Shown: piece by piece, positions 24,103 through 31,338 of the stretch
Layout of the letters: the number at the start of each line of letters is the position of its first letter
How positions within the stretch are numbered: the first letter of the stretch is position 1
Assembly (NCBI GenBank): GCA_029203145.1
Contig: CP119309.1
Location: 1,203,001-1,267,000 of the forward strand
Direction: 5' to 3'
Length of the DNA stretch: 64,000 nucleotides
Source of the DNA: Candidatus Brevundimonas phytovorans
Lineage (GTDB): Bacteria > Pseudomonadota > Alphaproteobacteria > Caulobacterales > Caulobacteraceae
Position numbers and translations under genes: made by a program
Notes under the pieces: generated by a model
The model's database searches: none
The model's input: the letters and a program-made list of their open reading frames with translations, nothing else
Told to the model about the DNA's origin: nothing

Positions 24103-25890
24103 CCCAAAGACAACGACAAGAACCCCCGCTTCCGTCAAGACGACGGCCCACGCGGTCCCCGTAAATTCGCCGGCGCGCGCCCCGAAAAGGGCGGCTTCGC
24201 AGACCGCAAAGGCCCGCCACGCGGCGACCGCAAGGATGATCGCGACGACAAGCCTTTTGTGAAGGGCGCCGGCAAGGGCGGCCCGAAAGGCGCCTCCGTC
24301 GGCAAGGAATCGGCTACGCCCGCTCGCAGCGAGCGAATCGCCAAAGCCATGGCCCGCGCCGGCATCGCCTCGCGCCGCGAGGTCGAACGCCTGATCGGTC
24401 TGGGCAAGGTGGCGGTCAACGGCCGCATTCTGGACACGCCGGCCACCCTGGTGACGCGCGACGACGTCATCACCGTCAATGGCAAGCCGATGGGCTCGGC
24501 CCAGGCGACCCGCGTCTGGCGCTATCACAAGCCGGCCGGCCTGCTGACCAGCCACAACGACCCGGCGGGCCGCCCGACCGTGTTCGACGCCCTGCCCAGC
24601 GGTCTGCCGCGCGTGATCTCGGTCGGCCGACTGGACATGAACACCGAAGGCCTGCTGCTGCTGACCAACGACGGCGAACTGAGCCGGGCGCTGGAAATGC
24701 CGGACACGGCCCTGGTGCGCCATTACCGAGCCCGCGCCCGCGGTCGCATCACCCAGGCCGAGCTGGACAAGCTGAAGACCGGCTGCACCGTTGACGGCAT
24801 TCACTACGGCCCGATGGAAGCGACCATCGACAAGGCTAAGGAAAAAGAGGACGGCGAGCGCAGCTCGGCAAACCTGTGGATCAGCGTGTCGATCACCGAA
24901 GGCAAGAACCGCGAAGTCCGCAAGGTTCTGGAGTCCATCGGTCTGACCGTGAACCGCCTGATCCGTCTGGCCTATGGTCCGTTCCAGCTGGGCACTCTGC
25001 CCGTCGGGGCGGTCGAGGAAGTCGGTCCGCGCGTGATCCGCGAAATGCTGGCCGAGCACATCCGCCCCGAGAACCTGCCGACCGGCAATACGGTTTCGAC
25101 GCCTGCACCGATTCCGGGCCGCCGCACGTCTTCGCCCATCGTGGCGGGCCGTTCGGGTTCGGCCATGTCGGACCCTTCGCGCAAGCCGAGCCGCGTCCGC
25201 GCCGCCACCGAGGCGACTGAGAACGCCGCCGACCGTCGCGACCGCCCCGCCAAGAAGGAGGGCTGGGCCAAGGCCGCGCCCAGGTTTGAGCACACCAAGA
25301 CCTTCAAGCCGCGCGCCCGGCCCGAAGCCGCCCAGGGCGGCGAATGGTCGGACCGTCCGCGCAAGCCGTTCAATCGGTCGGAGCCTCAGCTCATTGATGA
25401 CCGTCGCGCCCCGCGTGACGGCGCCAAGGGCGGTTTCGGTGATCGTCCCAAGCGTGATTTCCAGCCCCGCGACGGCGCCCGTTCGGGCGGCGATCGTCCG
25501 CAACGCGATTTCAAGCCGCGCGAAGGCGGTTTCGGCGACCGTCCGAAGCGCGACTTCCAGCCCCGCGACGGCGCGCCCCGTTCAGGCGGTGATCGTCCGC
25601 AACGCGATTTCAAGCCGCGTGAAGGCGGTTTCGGCGATCGTCCGAAGCGCGACTTCCAGCCCCGCGACGGCGCGCCCCGTTCAGGCGGTGATCGTCCCCA
25701 ACGCGACTTCAAGCCGCGCGAAGGTGGTTCCAGCGACCGTCCGCAGCGTGACTTCAAGCCCCGTGACGGCGCTCCGCGTTCGGGCGGCAAGCCCGGCGGT
25801 TTCGGCTCGAAGCCGGGCGGCTCGCGTCCCGGCGGCGGCAAACCCTTCGGCGGCAAGCCCTCGGGCGGCCGCGGCGGTCCTCGCGGCTAA
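24091..25890 (+). CDS. rluB: 23S rRNA pseudouridine synthase (RluB family) with long repetitive tail
   Basis: 599 residues. Layout: a charged Gly/Arg/Lys leader (1-80), S4 RNA-binding domain (about 85-140: RIAKAMARAGIASRREVERL), RsuA/RluB catalytic domain (about 140-330) with the catalytic Asp in SVGRLDMNTEGLLLLTNDGE, NREVRKVLESIGLTVNRLIR, then a disordered tail (about 330-599). RluB makes pseudouridine 2605 (E. coli numbering) in 23S rRNA. The tail contains near-identical 33-residue units and ends GGFGSKPGGSRPGGGKPFGG, an RGG-like, RNA-binding-type composition. E. coli RluB is about 290 residues, so roughly half this protein is extra. Confidence 0.9.
   Translation: MDRHPKDNDKNPRFRQDDGPRGPRKFAGARPEKGGFADRKGPPRGDRKDDRDDKPFVKGAGKGGPKGASVGKESATPARSERIAKAMARAGIASRREVERLIGLGKVAVNGRILDTPATLVTRDDVITVNGKPMGSAQATRVWRYHKPAGLLTSHNDPAGRPTVFDALPSGLPRVISVGRLDMNTEGLLLLTNDGELSRALEMPDTALVRHYRARARGRITQAELDKLKTGCTVDGIHYGPMEATIDKAKEKEDGERSSANLWISVSITEGKNREVRKVLESIGLTVNRLIRLAYGPFQLGTLPVGAVEEVGPRVIREMLAEHIRPENLPTGNTVSTPAPIPGRRTSSPIVAGRSGSAMSDPSRKPSRVRAATEATENAADRRDRPAKKEGWAKAAPRFEHTKTFKPRARPEAAQGGEWSDRPRKPFNRSEPQLIDDRRAPRDGAKGGFGDRPKRDFQPRDGARSGGDRPQRDFKPREGGFGDRPKRDFQPRDGAPRSGGDRPQRDFKPREGGFGDRPKRDFQPRDGAPRSGGDRPQRDFKPREGGSSDRPQRDFKPRDGAPRSGGKPGGFGSKPGGSRPGGGKPFGGKPSGGRGGPRG
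25429..25790 (+). repeat. Tandem repeats of about 99 bp inside rluB
   Basis: Three successive units encode GGFGDRPKRDFQPRDGAPR followed by SGGDRPQRDFKPRE. The first lacks one Pro codon, and units two and three are nearly identical in DNA. A fourth, diverged partial unit (GGSSDRPQRDFKPRDGAPR) follows. Each unit is itself two related halves (DRPKRDFQPR / DRPQRDFKPR). Near identity in DNA indicates recent duplication or ongoing homogenisation, and unit number probably varies between strains. Confidence 0.85.
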
Positions 25891-25893
25891 GCC

Positions 25894-26466
25894 GTGCGGA
25901 TTGTTGCGGGCAGCCTGAAGGGCCGGGCCATCCTGGCGCCTGAAGGACAGAACACGCGCCCGACCTCGGATCGGGCGCGCCAGGCCATCTTCAACGTGCT
26001 GGAACACGCGTCATGGGGCGAAAGCCTGCACGACGCGCGGGTGATGGACATCTACGCCGGCTCGGGCGCCCTGGGGTTCGAGGCCCTGTCGCGCGGCGCG
26101 GCCTTCGCCGTCTTTGTCGAGACCGACGATAGCGCGCGCGGGGTGATCCGCGAGAACATGGACGCCTATGGCCTGTTCGGGCGGGCGCGGGTGCATCGCC
26201 GCAGCGCTACCGATCTGGGCGAGCGGCCGGGTTCGGTGGGGGAGGCCTTCGACATCGCCTTCCTCGATCCGCCCTACGCCAAGGGGTTGGGCGAGCAGAC
26301 GCTGGCGGGACTGCTGGCCGGCGACTGGCTGAAGCCTGGCGCCATCGTCGTGTTCGAGCGCGGTTCTGACGAGCCCGACATCGACACGCCCGGCTATGAA
26401 CGGCTGGATGCCCGCGACTATGGCGCGGCGCGGGTGTTGTTCCTCAGGCGCGCTGACGCAGGCTGA
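25894..26466 (+). CDS. rsmD: 16S rRNA (guanine(966)-N2)-methyltransferase RsmD
   Basis: 190 residues. SAM-dependent m2G966 modification of the 30S subunit. Seen: MRIVAGSLKGRAILAP at the N-terminus, TRPTSDRARQAIFNVLEH, the SAM-binding MDIYAGSGALGFEALSRGA, the catalytic DIAFLDPPYAKGL and IVVFERGSDE. The GTG start is 3 bp after the rluB stop, so two rRNA-modifying enzymes are cotranscribed. The 3' end overlaps the convergent phosphatase gene by 23 bp. Confidence 0.94.
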   Translation: MRIVAGSLKGRAILAPEGQNTRPTSDRARQAIFNVLEHASWGESLHDARVMDIYAGSGALGFEALSRGAAFAVFVETDDSARGVIRENMDAYGLFGRARVHRRSATDLGERPGSVGEAFDIAFLDPPYAKGLGEQTLAGLLAGDWLKPGAIVVFERGSDEPDIDTPGYERLDARDYGAARVLFLRRADAG

Positions 26467-26911
26467 GCGCCAGACCGCGCGCGCCCTCGGTCACATCGGC
26501 CCAGGTGATATCAAAGCCGTCGTCGTCGCCGAAATAGGGATCGGCGACCGGGTGGCCTTCACGACCCTCGACGTGATCCAGAAGCAGGCTGAGGTTCGCC
26601 GTGGCGTCGGCGGGGGCGAGGCGGCGCAGGTTGGCGAGGTTGTCCTCGTCCAGCGCGATGATGTGGGTGAAGCGTCGGAAGTCTGCGGGCTTCACCTGAC
26701 GCCCGCGCAGGGCGGAGATGTCGACGCCGTTCTTACGCGCCACGGCCTGGGCGCGCGGGTCGGGTGGAGCGCCGACGTGCCAGTCGCCGGTGCCGGCGGA
26801 ATCGACCACTACGTCCAGCTTCAGGCGGAGGGCCTCTGCGCGGAAGGCGGCCTCGGCCAGCGGCGAGCGACAGATGTTGCCGAGGCAGACGAAGAGGACG
26901 CTGTAGCCCAT
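26444..26911 (-). CDS. Low-molecular-weight protein tyrosine phosphatase
   Basis: 155 residues. The N-terminal P-loop VCLGNICRSP contains the nucleophile Cys9 and Arg15 (CX5R). The general acid Asp lies in VADPYFGDDDGFD, and the typical VVDSAGTGDWHVG follows the P-loop. Such enzymes dephosphorylate tyrosine on bacterial kinases and exopolysaccharide regulators. No tyrosine kinase is adjacent; it lies 4 bp downstream of mutL on the same strand. Substrate unknown. Confidence 0.93.
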   Translation of the reverse strand: MGYSVLFVCLGNICRSPLAEAAFRAEALRLKLDVVVDSAGTGDWHVGAPPDPRAQAVARKNGVDISALRGRQVKPADFRRFTHIIALDEDNLANLRRLAPADATANLSLLLDHVEGREGHPVADPYFGDDDGFDITWADVTEGARGLALSLRQRA

Positions 26912-26915
26912 TGAA

Positions 26916-28829
26916 CTATCTGCGCCCGAACAGCTTTTCGAGGTCGTTGAGCTTCAATTCCACATAGGTCGGGCGGCCGTGGTTGCACTGGCCGGAGTGG
27001 GGCGTGGCCTCCATCTGGCGTAGCAGGGCGTTCATTTCGGGGGCGCTGAGGACGCGGCCGGCGCGGACGCTGCCGTGGCAGGCCATGGTGCCGCAGACCT
27101 CGGCCATGCGCTCCTTCAGCGACAGGGCGGCGCCGTGTTCGGACAGGTCGTCGGCGATGTCGCGGATCAGGCCCTGAACATCGGTGTCGCCGAGAAGCGC
27201 GGGCGTTTCGCGGACCAGGACCGCGCCGACCCCGAAGGCTTCGACGATCAGGCCCATTTCGGCCAGTTCCTCGGCCTTGGCGGCGACGCGCTCGGCCTCG
27301 GCGGGGTCCAGTTCGACCACTTCGGGTGTCAGGAGGGCCTGGCGGGTGACGGCGCCGGTGGCCATCTGGGTCTTCATCCGCTCATAGACGAGACGTTCGT
27401 GGGCGGCGTGCTGATCCACCACCACCAGGCCGTCGCGGGTCTGGGCGACGATATAGGTGCCATGAAGCTGGGCGCGGGCGGCGCCGAGGGGGTAGTCGAT
27501 CAGGTCGGCGGGGGCCTGGGCGCCGGGCGCGATCTGGCCCGCGTGATCGGCCTGGATTTCGCCCAGGGTGCGGAAGCTGGGGGCGGCGGCTTCGCCGCTC
27601 CAGGTGTGCTCGACGCGGGCGGAGCGTTCGTTGAGGCCGGGCAGGTTCTGGGCGGCGGCGGCCGGTTGCGACCAGCCCTGCCAGCCGCTCCAGCCCGGCG
27701 CCGCCTGACCAAAGGACTGGGCCGAGGGGGAGGAGGGGCTGTAGAGGGCCTCGCCGGTGTGCGGGCGGAAGCCCGACAGTGCGTCGGCGGCGACCGTGGT
27801 CGAGGCGCGGTGGCCCGCCGCGTGCAGGGCGTGGCGCAGGGCGCCGACGATCAGGCCGCGCACCAGGGCGGGGTCGCGGAAGCGGACCTCGGCTTTCGCC
27901 GGGTGGACGTTCACATCGACGTAGAGCGGATCGATGTCGAGGAAGAGGGCCGCCGCCGGATGGCGGTCGCGGGCCAGGAAGTCGGCATAGGCGCCGCGCA
28001 GGGCGCCTTGCAGCAGGCGGTCGCGCACCGGGCGGCCGTTGACGAACAGGAACTGATGCGCCGCATTGCCGCGCGAATAGGTCGGCAGGCCCGCATAGCC
28101 GGACAGGCGCACGCCGTCGCGCTCCTGATCGATCAGCAGGGCGTTGGCCTCGAAGTCGCGGCCCAGCAGGGCACCGAGGCGCTTCAGGCGGCCCTCGAAA
28201 CCCGGATGCTCGGCGGGCAGGCGCAGCGTCACCTTGCCGTCCAGCGACAGGGTGAAGGCGACGGCTTCGTGGGCCATGGCCTGACGCTTGATCTCTTCCG
28301 AGATGGCCATGGCCTCGGACCGCTCGGACTTCATGAACTTGAGGCGGGCGGGGGTGGCGTAGAAGAGGTCGCGGACCTCGACGCGGGCGCCGTGCGGGCC
28401 GGGGAAGCCGGCGGGGGCGACCGGGCGCTGGTCGCCGCCGTCGACGGTCACGGCCCAGGCGTCGGCCTCTTCGCGGGCGCGGGTGGTGATGGTCAGGCGG
28501 GCGACCGAGCCGATGGAGGGCAGGGCCTCGCCGCGGAAGCCGAGGGTGTGGATGCGCAGCAGGTCCACGTCGCCCGCGTCGTCGGGCTCCAGCTTGGAGG
28601 TGGCGTGTCGTTCGACCGCCAGCGGTAGTTCGTCTTTCGGGATGCCCTTGCCGTCGTCGGCGATCAGGATGCGGGTCAGACCGCCGCCGTCCGCCTGGAT
28701 CTCGACGCGCGAGGCCCCCGCGTCCAGCGCGTTCTCGACCAGTTCCTTGATGGCGCTGGCGGGGCGTTCGACCACCTCGCCGGCGGCGATGCGGTTGACG
28801 GTTTCGGGGGGGAGGCGGCGAATGGGCAT
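26916..28829 (-). CDS. mutL: DNA mismatch repair protein MutL with endonuclease motif
   Basis: 637 residues. The GHKL ATPase (1-330) shows KELVENALDAGAS, IADDGKGIPKDEL, TLGFRGEALPSIGSVARL and NVHPAKAEVRF. A Pro/Gln/Ser-rich linker (about 365-440) leads to a C-terminal dimerisation domain. That domain contains DQHAAHERLVYE, the DQHAxxExxxxE metal-binding endonuclease motif, with ACHGSVRAG and CNHGRPT also present. It therefore should nick DNA itself, as expected for bacteria without MutH. The CPHGRPT motif has Asn for Pro. Confidence 0.95.
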   Translation of the reverse strand: MPIRRLPPETVNRIAAGEVVERPASAIKELVENALDAGASRVEIQADGGGLTRILIADDGKGIPKDELPLAVERHATSKLEPDDAGDVDLLRIHTLGFRGEALPSIGSVARLTITTRAREEADAWAVTVDGGDQRPVAPAGFPGPHGARVEVRDLFYATPARLKFMKSERSEAMAISEEIKRQAMAHEAVAFTLSLDGKVTLRLPAEHPGFEGRLKRLGALLGRDFEANALLIDQERDGVRLSGYAGLPTYSRGNAAHQFLFVNGRPVRDRLLQGALRGAYADFLARDRHPAAALFLDIDPLYVDVNVHPAKAEVRFRDPALVRGLIVGALRHALHAAGHRASTTVAADALSGFRPHTGEALYSPSSPSAQSFGQAAPGWSGWQGWSQPAAAAQNLPGLNERSARVEHTWSGEAAAPSFRTLGEIQADHAGQIAPGAQAPADLIDYPLGAARAQLHGTYIVAQTRDGLVVVDQHAAHERLVYERMKTQMATGAVTRQALLTPEVVELDPAEAERVAAKAEELAEMGLIVEAFGVGAVLVRETPALLGDTDVQGLIRDIADDLSEHGAALSLKERMAEVCGTMACHGSVRAGRVLSAPEMNALLRQMEATPHSGQCNHGRPTYVELKLNDLEKLFGRR

Positions 28830-28895
28830 GTGAGTCGCAAGATAGGCGGGCGACGCGCAAGGCGCACCTCAATCCGCATTTTTGCACGCATGGGG

Positions 28896-28934
28896 CTTGA
28901 AGGACTGCAATCGCAACTTATACTGTTGCAGTCC
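28896..28934 (+). promoter_or_regulatory. Strong sigma-70-like promoter overlapped by an inverted repeat
   Basis: TTGAAG (28897-28902), 16 bp, then TATACT (28919-28924): the best housekeeping-type promoter visible in the window. Perfect 9-bp arms GGACTGCAA (28902-28910) and TTGCAGTCC (28926-28934) flank the -10 with a 15-bp spacer. A bound dimer would cover the -10 and the start point. It drives the YceI lipoprotein, whose ATG is 76 bp further on. The regulator is not identified. Confidence 0.6.
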
Positions 28935-29009
28935 GAGCGGCGCGCCGACGGACAGAGCAACCGTTTCTGGACCTCGTGTCCAGCCCGAACCATCAACGAG
29001 GTCCATCCC

Positions 29010-29720
29010 ATGAAGATCAAAGCCGCCATCCTCGCCGTTTCGGCCGCCGCCCTGCTGGCCGCCTGCAGCCCCGCCGCCGACAAGGGCGCTGCGCCCGCCG
29101 CGGACGCCGCCTCGACCGCTCCGGTCGAGCTGAAGGCCCCGGCCGGCGTCTATGTCATGGACCCGACCCACGCCTCGCTGCAGTGGTCGATCGGCCACAA
29201 CACGATTTCCAACTACACGGCGCGCTTCAACAAGTTCGACGCCAAGATCACGCTCGACCCGGCCAACCTGGCCAATAGCTCGGTCGAGGTCAGCATCGAC
29301 CCGACCTCGGTCGACGCCAACTATCCGGGCGACTACACCGGCACCCACGCGGCCACCGGCTTCAAGAGCTGGAGCGAGGATATCGCCAAGAACAAGAACT
29401 TCCTGAACGCCGGCGCCTTCCCGCAGATCACCTTCAAGTCGACCAAGGTGGAACTGACCGGCCCGCGCACGGCCAAGGTGACGGGCGACCTGACCTTCCT
29501 GGGCGTGACCAAGCCGGTGACGCTGGACGCCACGTTCGGCGGCGAGATCGAGAAGCACCCCTTCATGCAGGTCCCGGCCATCGGCTTCGCGGCTGAAGGC
29601 AAGTTCAAGCGCTCGGACTTCGGCATGCCGGTCGGTCCAGTGGGCGACGAAACCACCATCCGCTTTGACGGCGAGTTCCTGCAGCAGGTGGCTCCGGCCG
29701 CCGCTGCCCCGGCCGCCTAA
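29010..29720 (+). CDS. YceI-family lipoprotein
   Basis: 236 residues. A signal peptide ends in the lipobox LLAAC (Cys19), followed by an Ala-rich linker and a full YceI domain (about 47-225): YVMDPTHASLQWSIGHNTIS, YTARFNKFDAKITLDPANL, SSVEVSIDPTSVDAN, SWSEDIAKNKNFLNAGAFPQ and FLGVTKPVTLDATFGGE. YceI proteins are lipocalin-like barrels binding isoprenoid or amphiphilic lipids in the periplasm. The next gene is a cytochrome b561-YceI fusion, so the two probably share substrates. A strong hairpin terminator separates them. Function in vivo is not established. Confidence 0.88.
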   Translation: MKIKAAILAVSAAALLAACSPAADKGAAPAADAASTAPVELKAPAGVYVMDPTHASLQWSIGHNTISNYTARFNKFDAKITLDPANLANSSVEVSIDPTSVDANYPGDYTGTHAATGFKSWSEDIAKNKNFLNAGAFPQITFKSTKVELTGPRTAKVTGDLTFLGVTKPVTLDATFGGEIEKHPFMQVPAIGFAAEGKFKRSDFGMPVGPVGDETTIRFDGEFLQQVAPAAAAPAA

Positions 29721-29735
29721 GCCGGGATGATTGAG

Positions 29736-29769
29736 CGGGCGGGGCCAGACGGTCCCGCCCGTTTTCTTT
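29736..29769 (+). terminator. Rho-independent terminator after the YceI lipoprotein gene
   Basis: CGGGCGGGGCC / GGTCCCGCCCG form an 11-bp stem (one G-T wobble) with an AGAC loop at 29736-29761, followed by TTTTCTTT. It lies 15 bp after the YceI stop and 22 bp before the cytochrome b561 gene. Expression of the latter would need read-through or its own promoter. Confidence 0.85.
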
Positions 29770-29790
29770 GAGTATTCTGCGAGCTTTTTC

Positions 29791-31092
29791 ATGACCGCGT
29801 CCCCCAGCCGCTACACTCCCGTCGCCATCGCCCTGCATTGGGCCATCGCGATCGCCATCATCGCCATGATCCCGATGGGCTGGTGGATGAGCGAGGCGAT
29901 CAATGCGCCGGGCAGTCAGGCGCTGGCCTATCGCGTGTTCCAGATTCACAAGTCGGTCGGGTTTTTGATCCTGGCGCTGACGGCCTTGCGGCTGGTCTGG
30001 CGACTGACGCACCGGACGCCGGGGATGCCGGCGGAGATGGAAACCTGGGAGACGTTCGCGGCGCGGGCGACCCATGCGGCCTTCTATGGCCTGATGCTGG
30101 CCCTGCCGCTGACGGGTTGGCTCTATGTGTCGGCGGGCTGGGCCGTGGCGACGGATATGCCGCTGGCGGTGGCGACCAGCTGGTTCGGCCTGTTCACCGT
30201 GCCGCACCTGCCGTTCATAGGCGAGGCGGCGGCGGGTCTGCGCCGTGCCGTGGCTTTCCAAGCCATGGGAGCTCACGGGCTGATGGCCTGGGGCGCGGTC
30301 GTGCTGATCGTTCTGCACGTCGGGGCGGCGTTGAAGCACCAGTTCATCAATCGCGACGGGGTTCTGGCCCACATGATCCCGGCGCTGAAACATGGTGAGG
30401 GCCGGACGGCGCCCGAGCCCAAGCCCCTGCTGCGCCGGACCGAGCGTCTGGCCGGGCTGGGCTTCATCGCCGCGCTGGCGGTGGCGGGCGGCATCGCGGC
30501 CAAGCCTGCGCCTCTGGCTGAGGGGGCAGGGGCCGAGGCCCATGCTGCGGCTGCGCCCGCTCAGGTCGAGGCGGCGGTCACGCCGGGGACGGCGACGGCC
30601 TGGACCATCGATCAGGCGGCCTCGACCATCGAATTCACCGGCACCCACGCGGGCAAGGCCTTCAAGGGGCGGTTCGAGCAGTGGGAGGGTCAGGTCTGGT
30701 TCGATCCGGCTGATCTGGCGGGCTCCAAGGCCGTGGTGCTGGTCAAGACCGGCACGGCCAGGACCGGCGACGCGACGCAGGAAGGCAGCCTGACAGGCTC
30801 CGAATGGTTCGACCCGAGCGCCTATCCGACCGCGCGGTTCGAGGCGACGACGTTCAAGGCCCTGGGCGGCGACCGTTATGAGGCGACAGGGACGCTGCGG
30901 ATCAAGACTGTGACCGTGCCGGTGGTCCTGCCCTTCACCTTTGACGAGGCGAACGGCGTGGCGACGGTGGCCGGCAAGCTGGAGCTGGACCGCACATTGC
31001 TGGACCTCGGCATGATGTCGGACGCCAGCGGGGACTGGGTGTCCAAGGCGATCGGGGTTGAGATCAGGGTGACGGCGAAGCGGGCGTCGTAA
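29791..31092 (+). CDS. Cytochrome b561 fused to a C-terminal YceI domain
   Basis: 433 residues. Residues 1-185 are a four-helix cytochrome b561 of the YodB/CybB type, with heme-ligand histidines in VAIALHWAIA, FQIHKSVGF and GALKHQF-like positions (LHVGAALKHQF). A fifth helix (about 218-240) leads through an Ala/Glu linker to a YceI domain (about 256-433: WTIDQAASTIEFTGTHAGKA, SEWFDPSAYPTARFEATTF, TVTVPVVLPFTF). The fusion suggests electron transfer between membrane heme (and quinone) and an isoprenoid-like ligand held by YceI. Start ATG 29791 begins MTASPSRYTP; upstream in-frame codons run through the terminator. Confidence 0.86.
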   Translation: MTASPSRYTPVAIALHWAIAIAIIAMIPMGWWMSEAINAPGSQALAYRVFQIHKSVGFLILALTALRLVWRLTHRTPGMPAEMETWETFAARATHAAFYGLMLALPLTGWLYVSAGWAVATDMPLAVATSWFGLFTVPHLPFIGEAAAGLRRAVAFQAMGAHGLMAWGAVVLIVLHVGAALKHQFINRDGVLAHMIPALKHGEGRTAPEPKPLLRRTERLAGLGFIAALAVAGGIAAKPAPLAEGAGAEAHAAAAPAQVEAAVTPGTATAWTIDQAASTIEFTGTHAGKAFKGRFEQWEGQVWFDPADLAGSKAVVLVKTGTARTGDATQEGSLTGSEWFDPSAYPTARFEATTFKALGGDRYEATGTLRIKTVTVPVVLPFTFDEANGVATVAGKLELDRTLLDLGMMSDASGDWVSKAIGVEIRVTAKRAS

Positions 31093-31101
31093 CGCCTTCT
31101 A

Positions 31102-31256
31102 CTTTCGTCATTCGCCGGGCCGCGCTTGCGCGGAACCGGGGAACCCAGCGGCGCCCGGAGGGCGAAAGAACCATCCGCCGCATTGACCGTGAAGATCGCC
31201 TTCGGCGCCGCTGGGTCCCCCGATCTCCGCTTCGCTGCGTCGGAGGATGACGAAGG
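31102..31256. repeat. Large imperfect inverted repeat between cytochrome b561 and serS
   Basis: Left arm 31102-31155 begins CTTTCGTCATTCGCCGGG and ends GGAACCCAGCGGCGCC. Right arm 31204-31256 reads GGCGCCGCTGGGTCCCCCGA through GGATGACGAAGG, the reverse complement with several differences. The inner 48 bp are unpaired. Each arm also has its own small hairpin (CCGCGCTTGCGCGG; TCCGCTTCGCTGCGTCGGA). It differs in sequence from the REP-like doublets. The remainder of 31093-31338 holds the serS leader with no element I can name. Confidence 0.75.
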
Positions 31257-31338
31257 TGAGAGCGCTTAGGGGTTTGCCCGACTCCGCGCGGGGCGTTACA
31301 GCCTTCGGCTTCTTCTCGAACGTCCGAAGATTGACGCC

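Noticed and set aside
23620..25503. 627-codon minus-strand frame containing TadA at its end
   Set aside because: Everything upstream of 24102 is antisense to rluB; only the last 160 codons are TadA.
25429..25790. Repeats in rluB as a possible CRISPR array
   Set aside because: Units are contiguous, in frame and protein-coding, without unique spacers.
27075..28628. 517-codon plus-strand ORF opposite mutL
   Set aside because: Gly/Val/Gln-rich antisense shadow; MutL on the other strand has all expected motifs.
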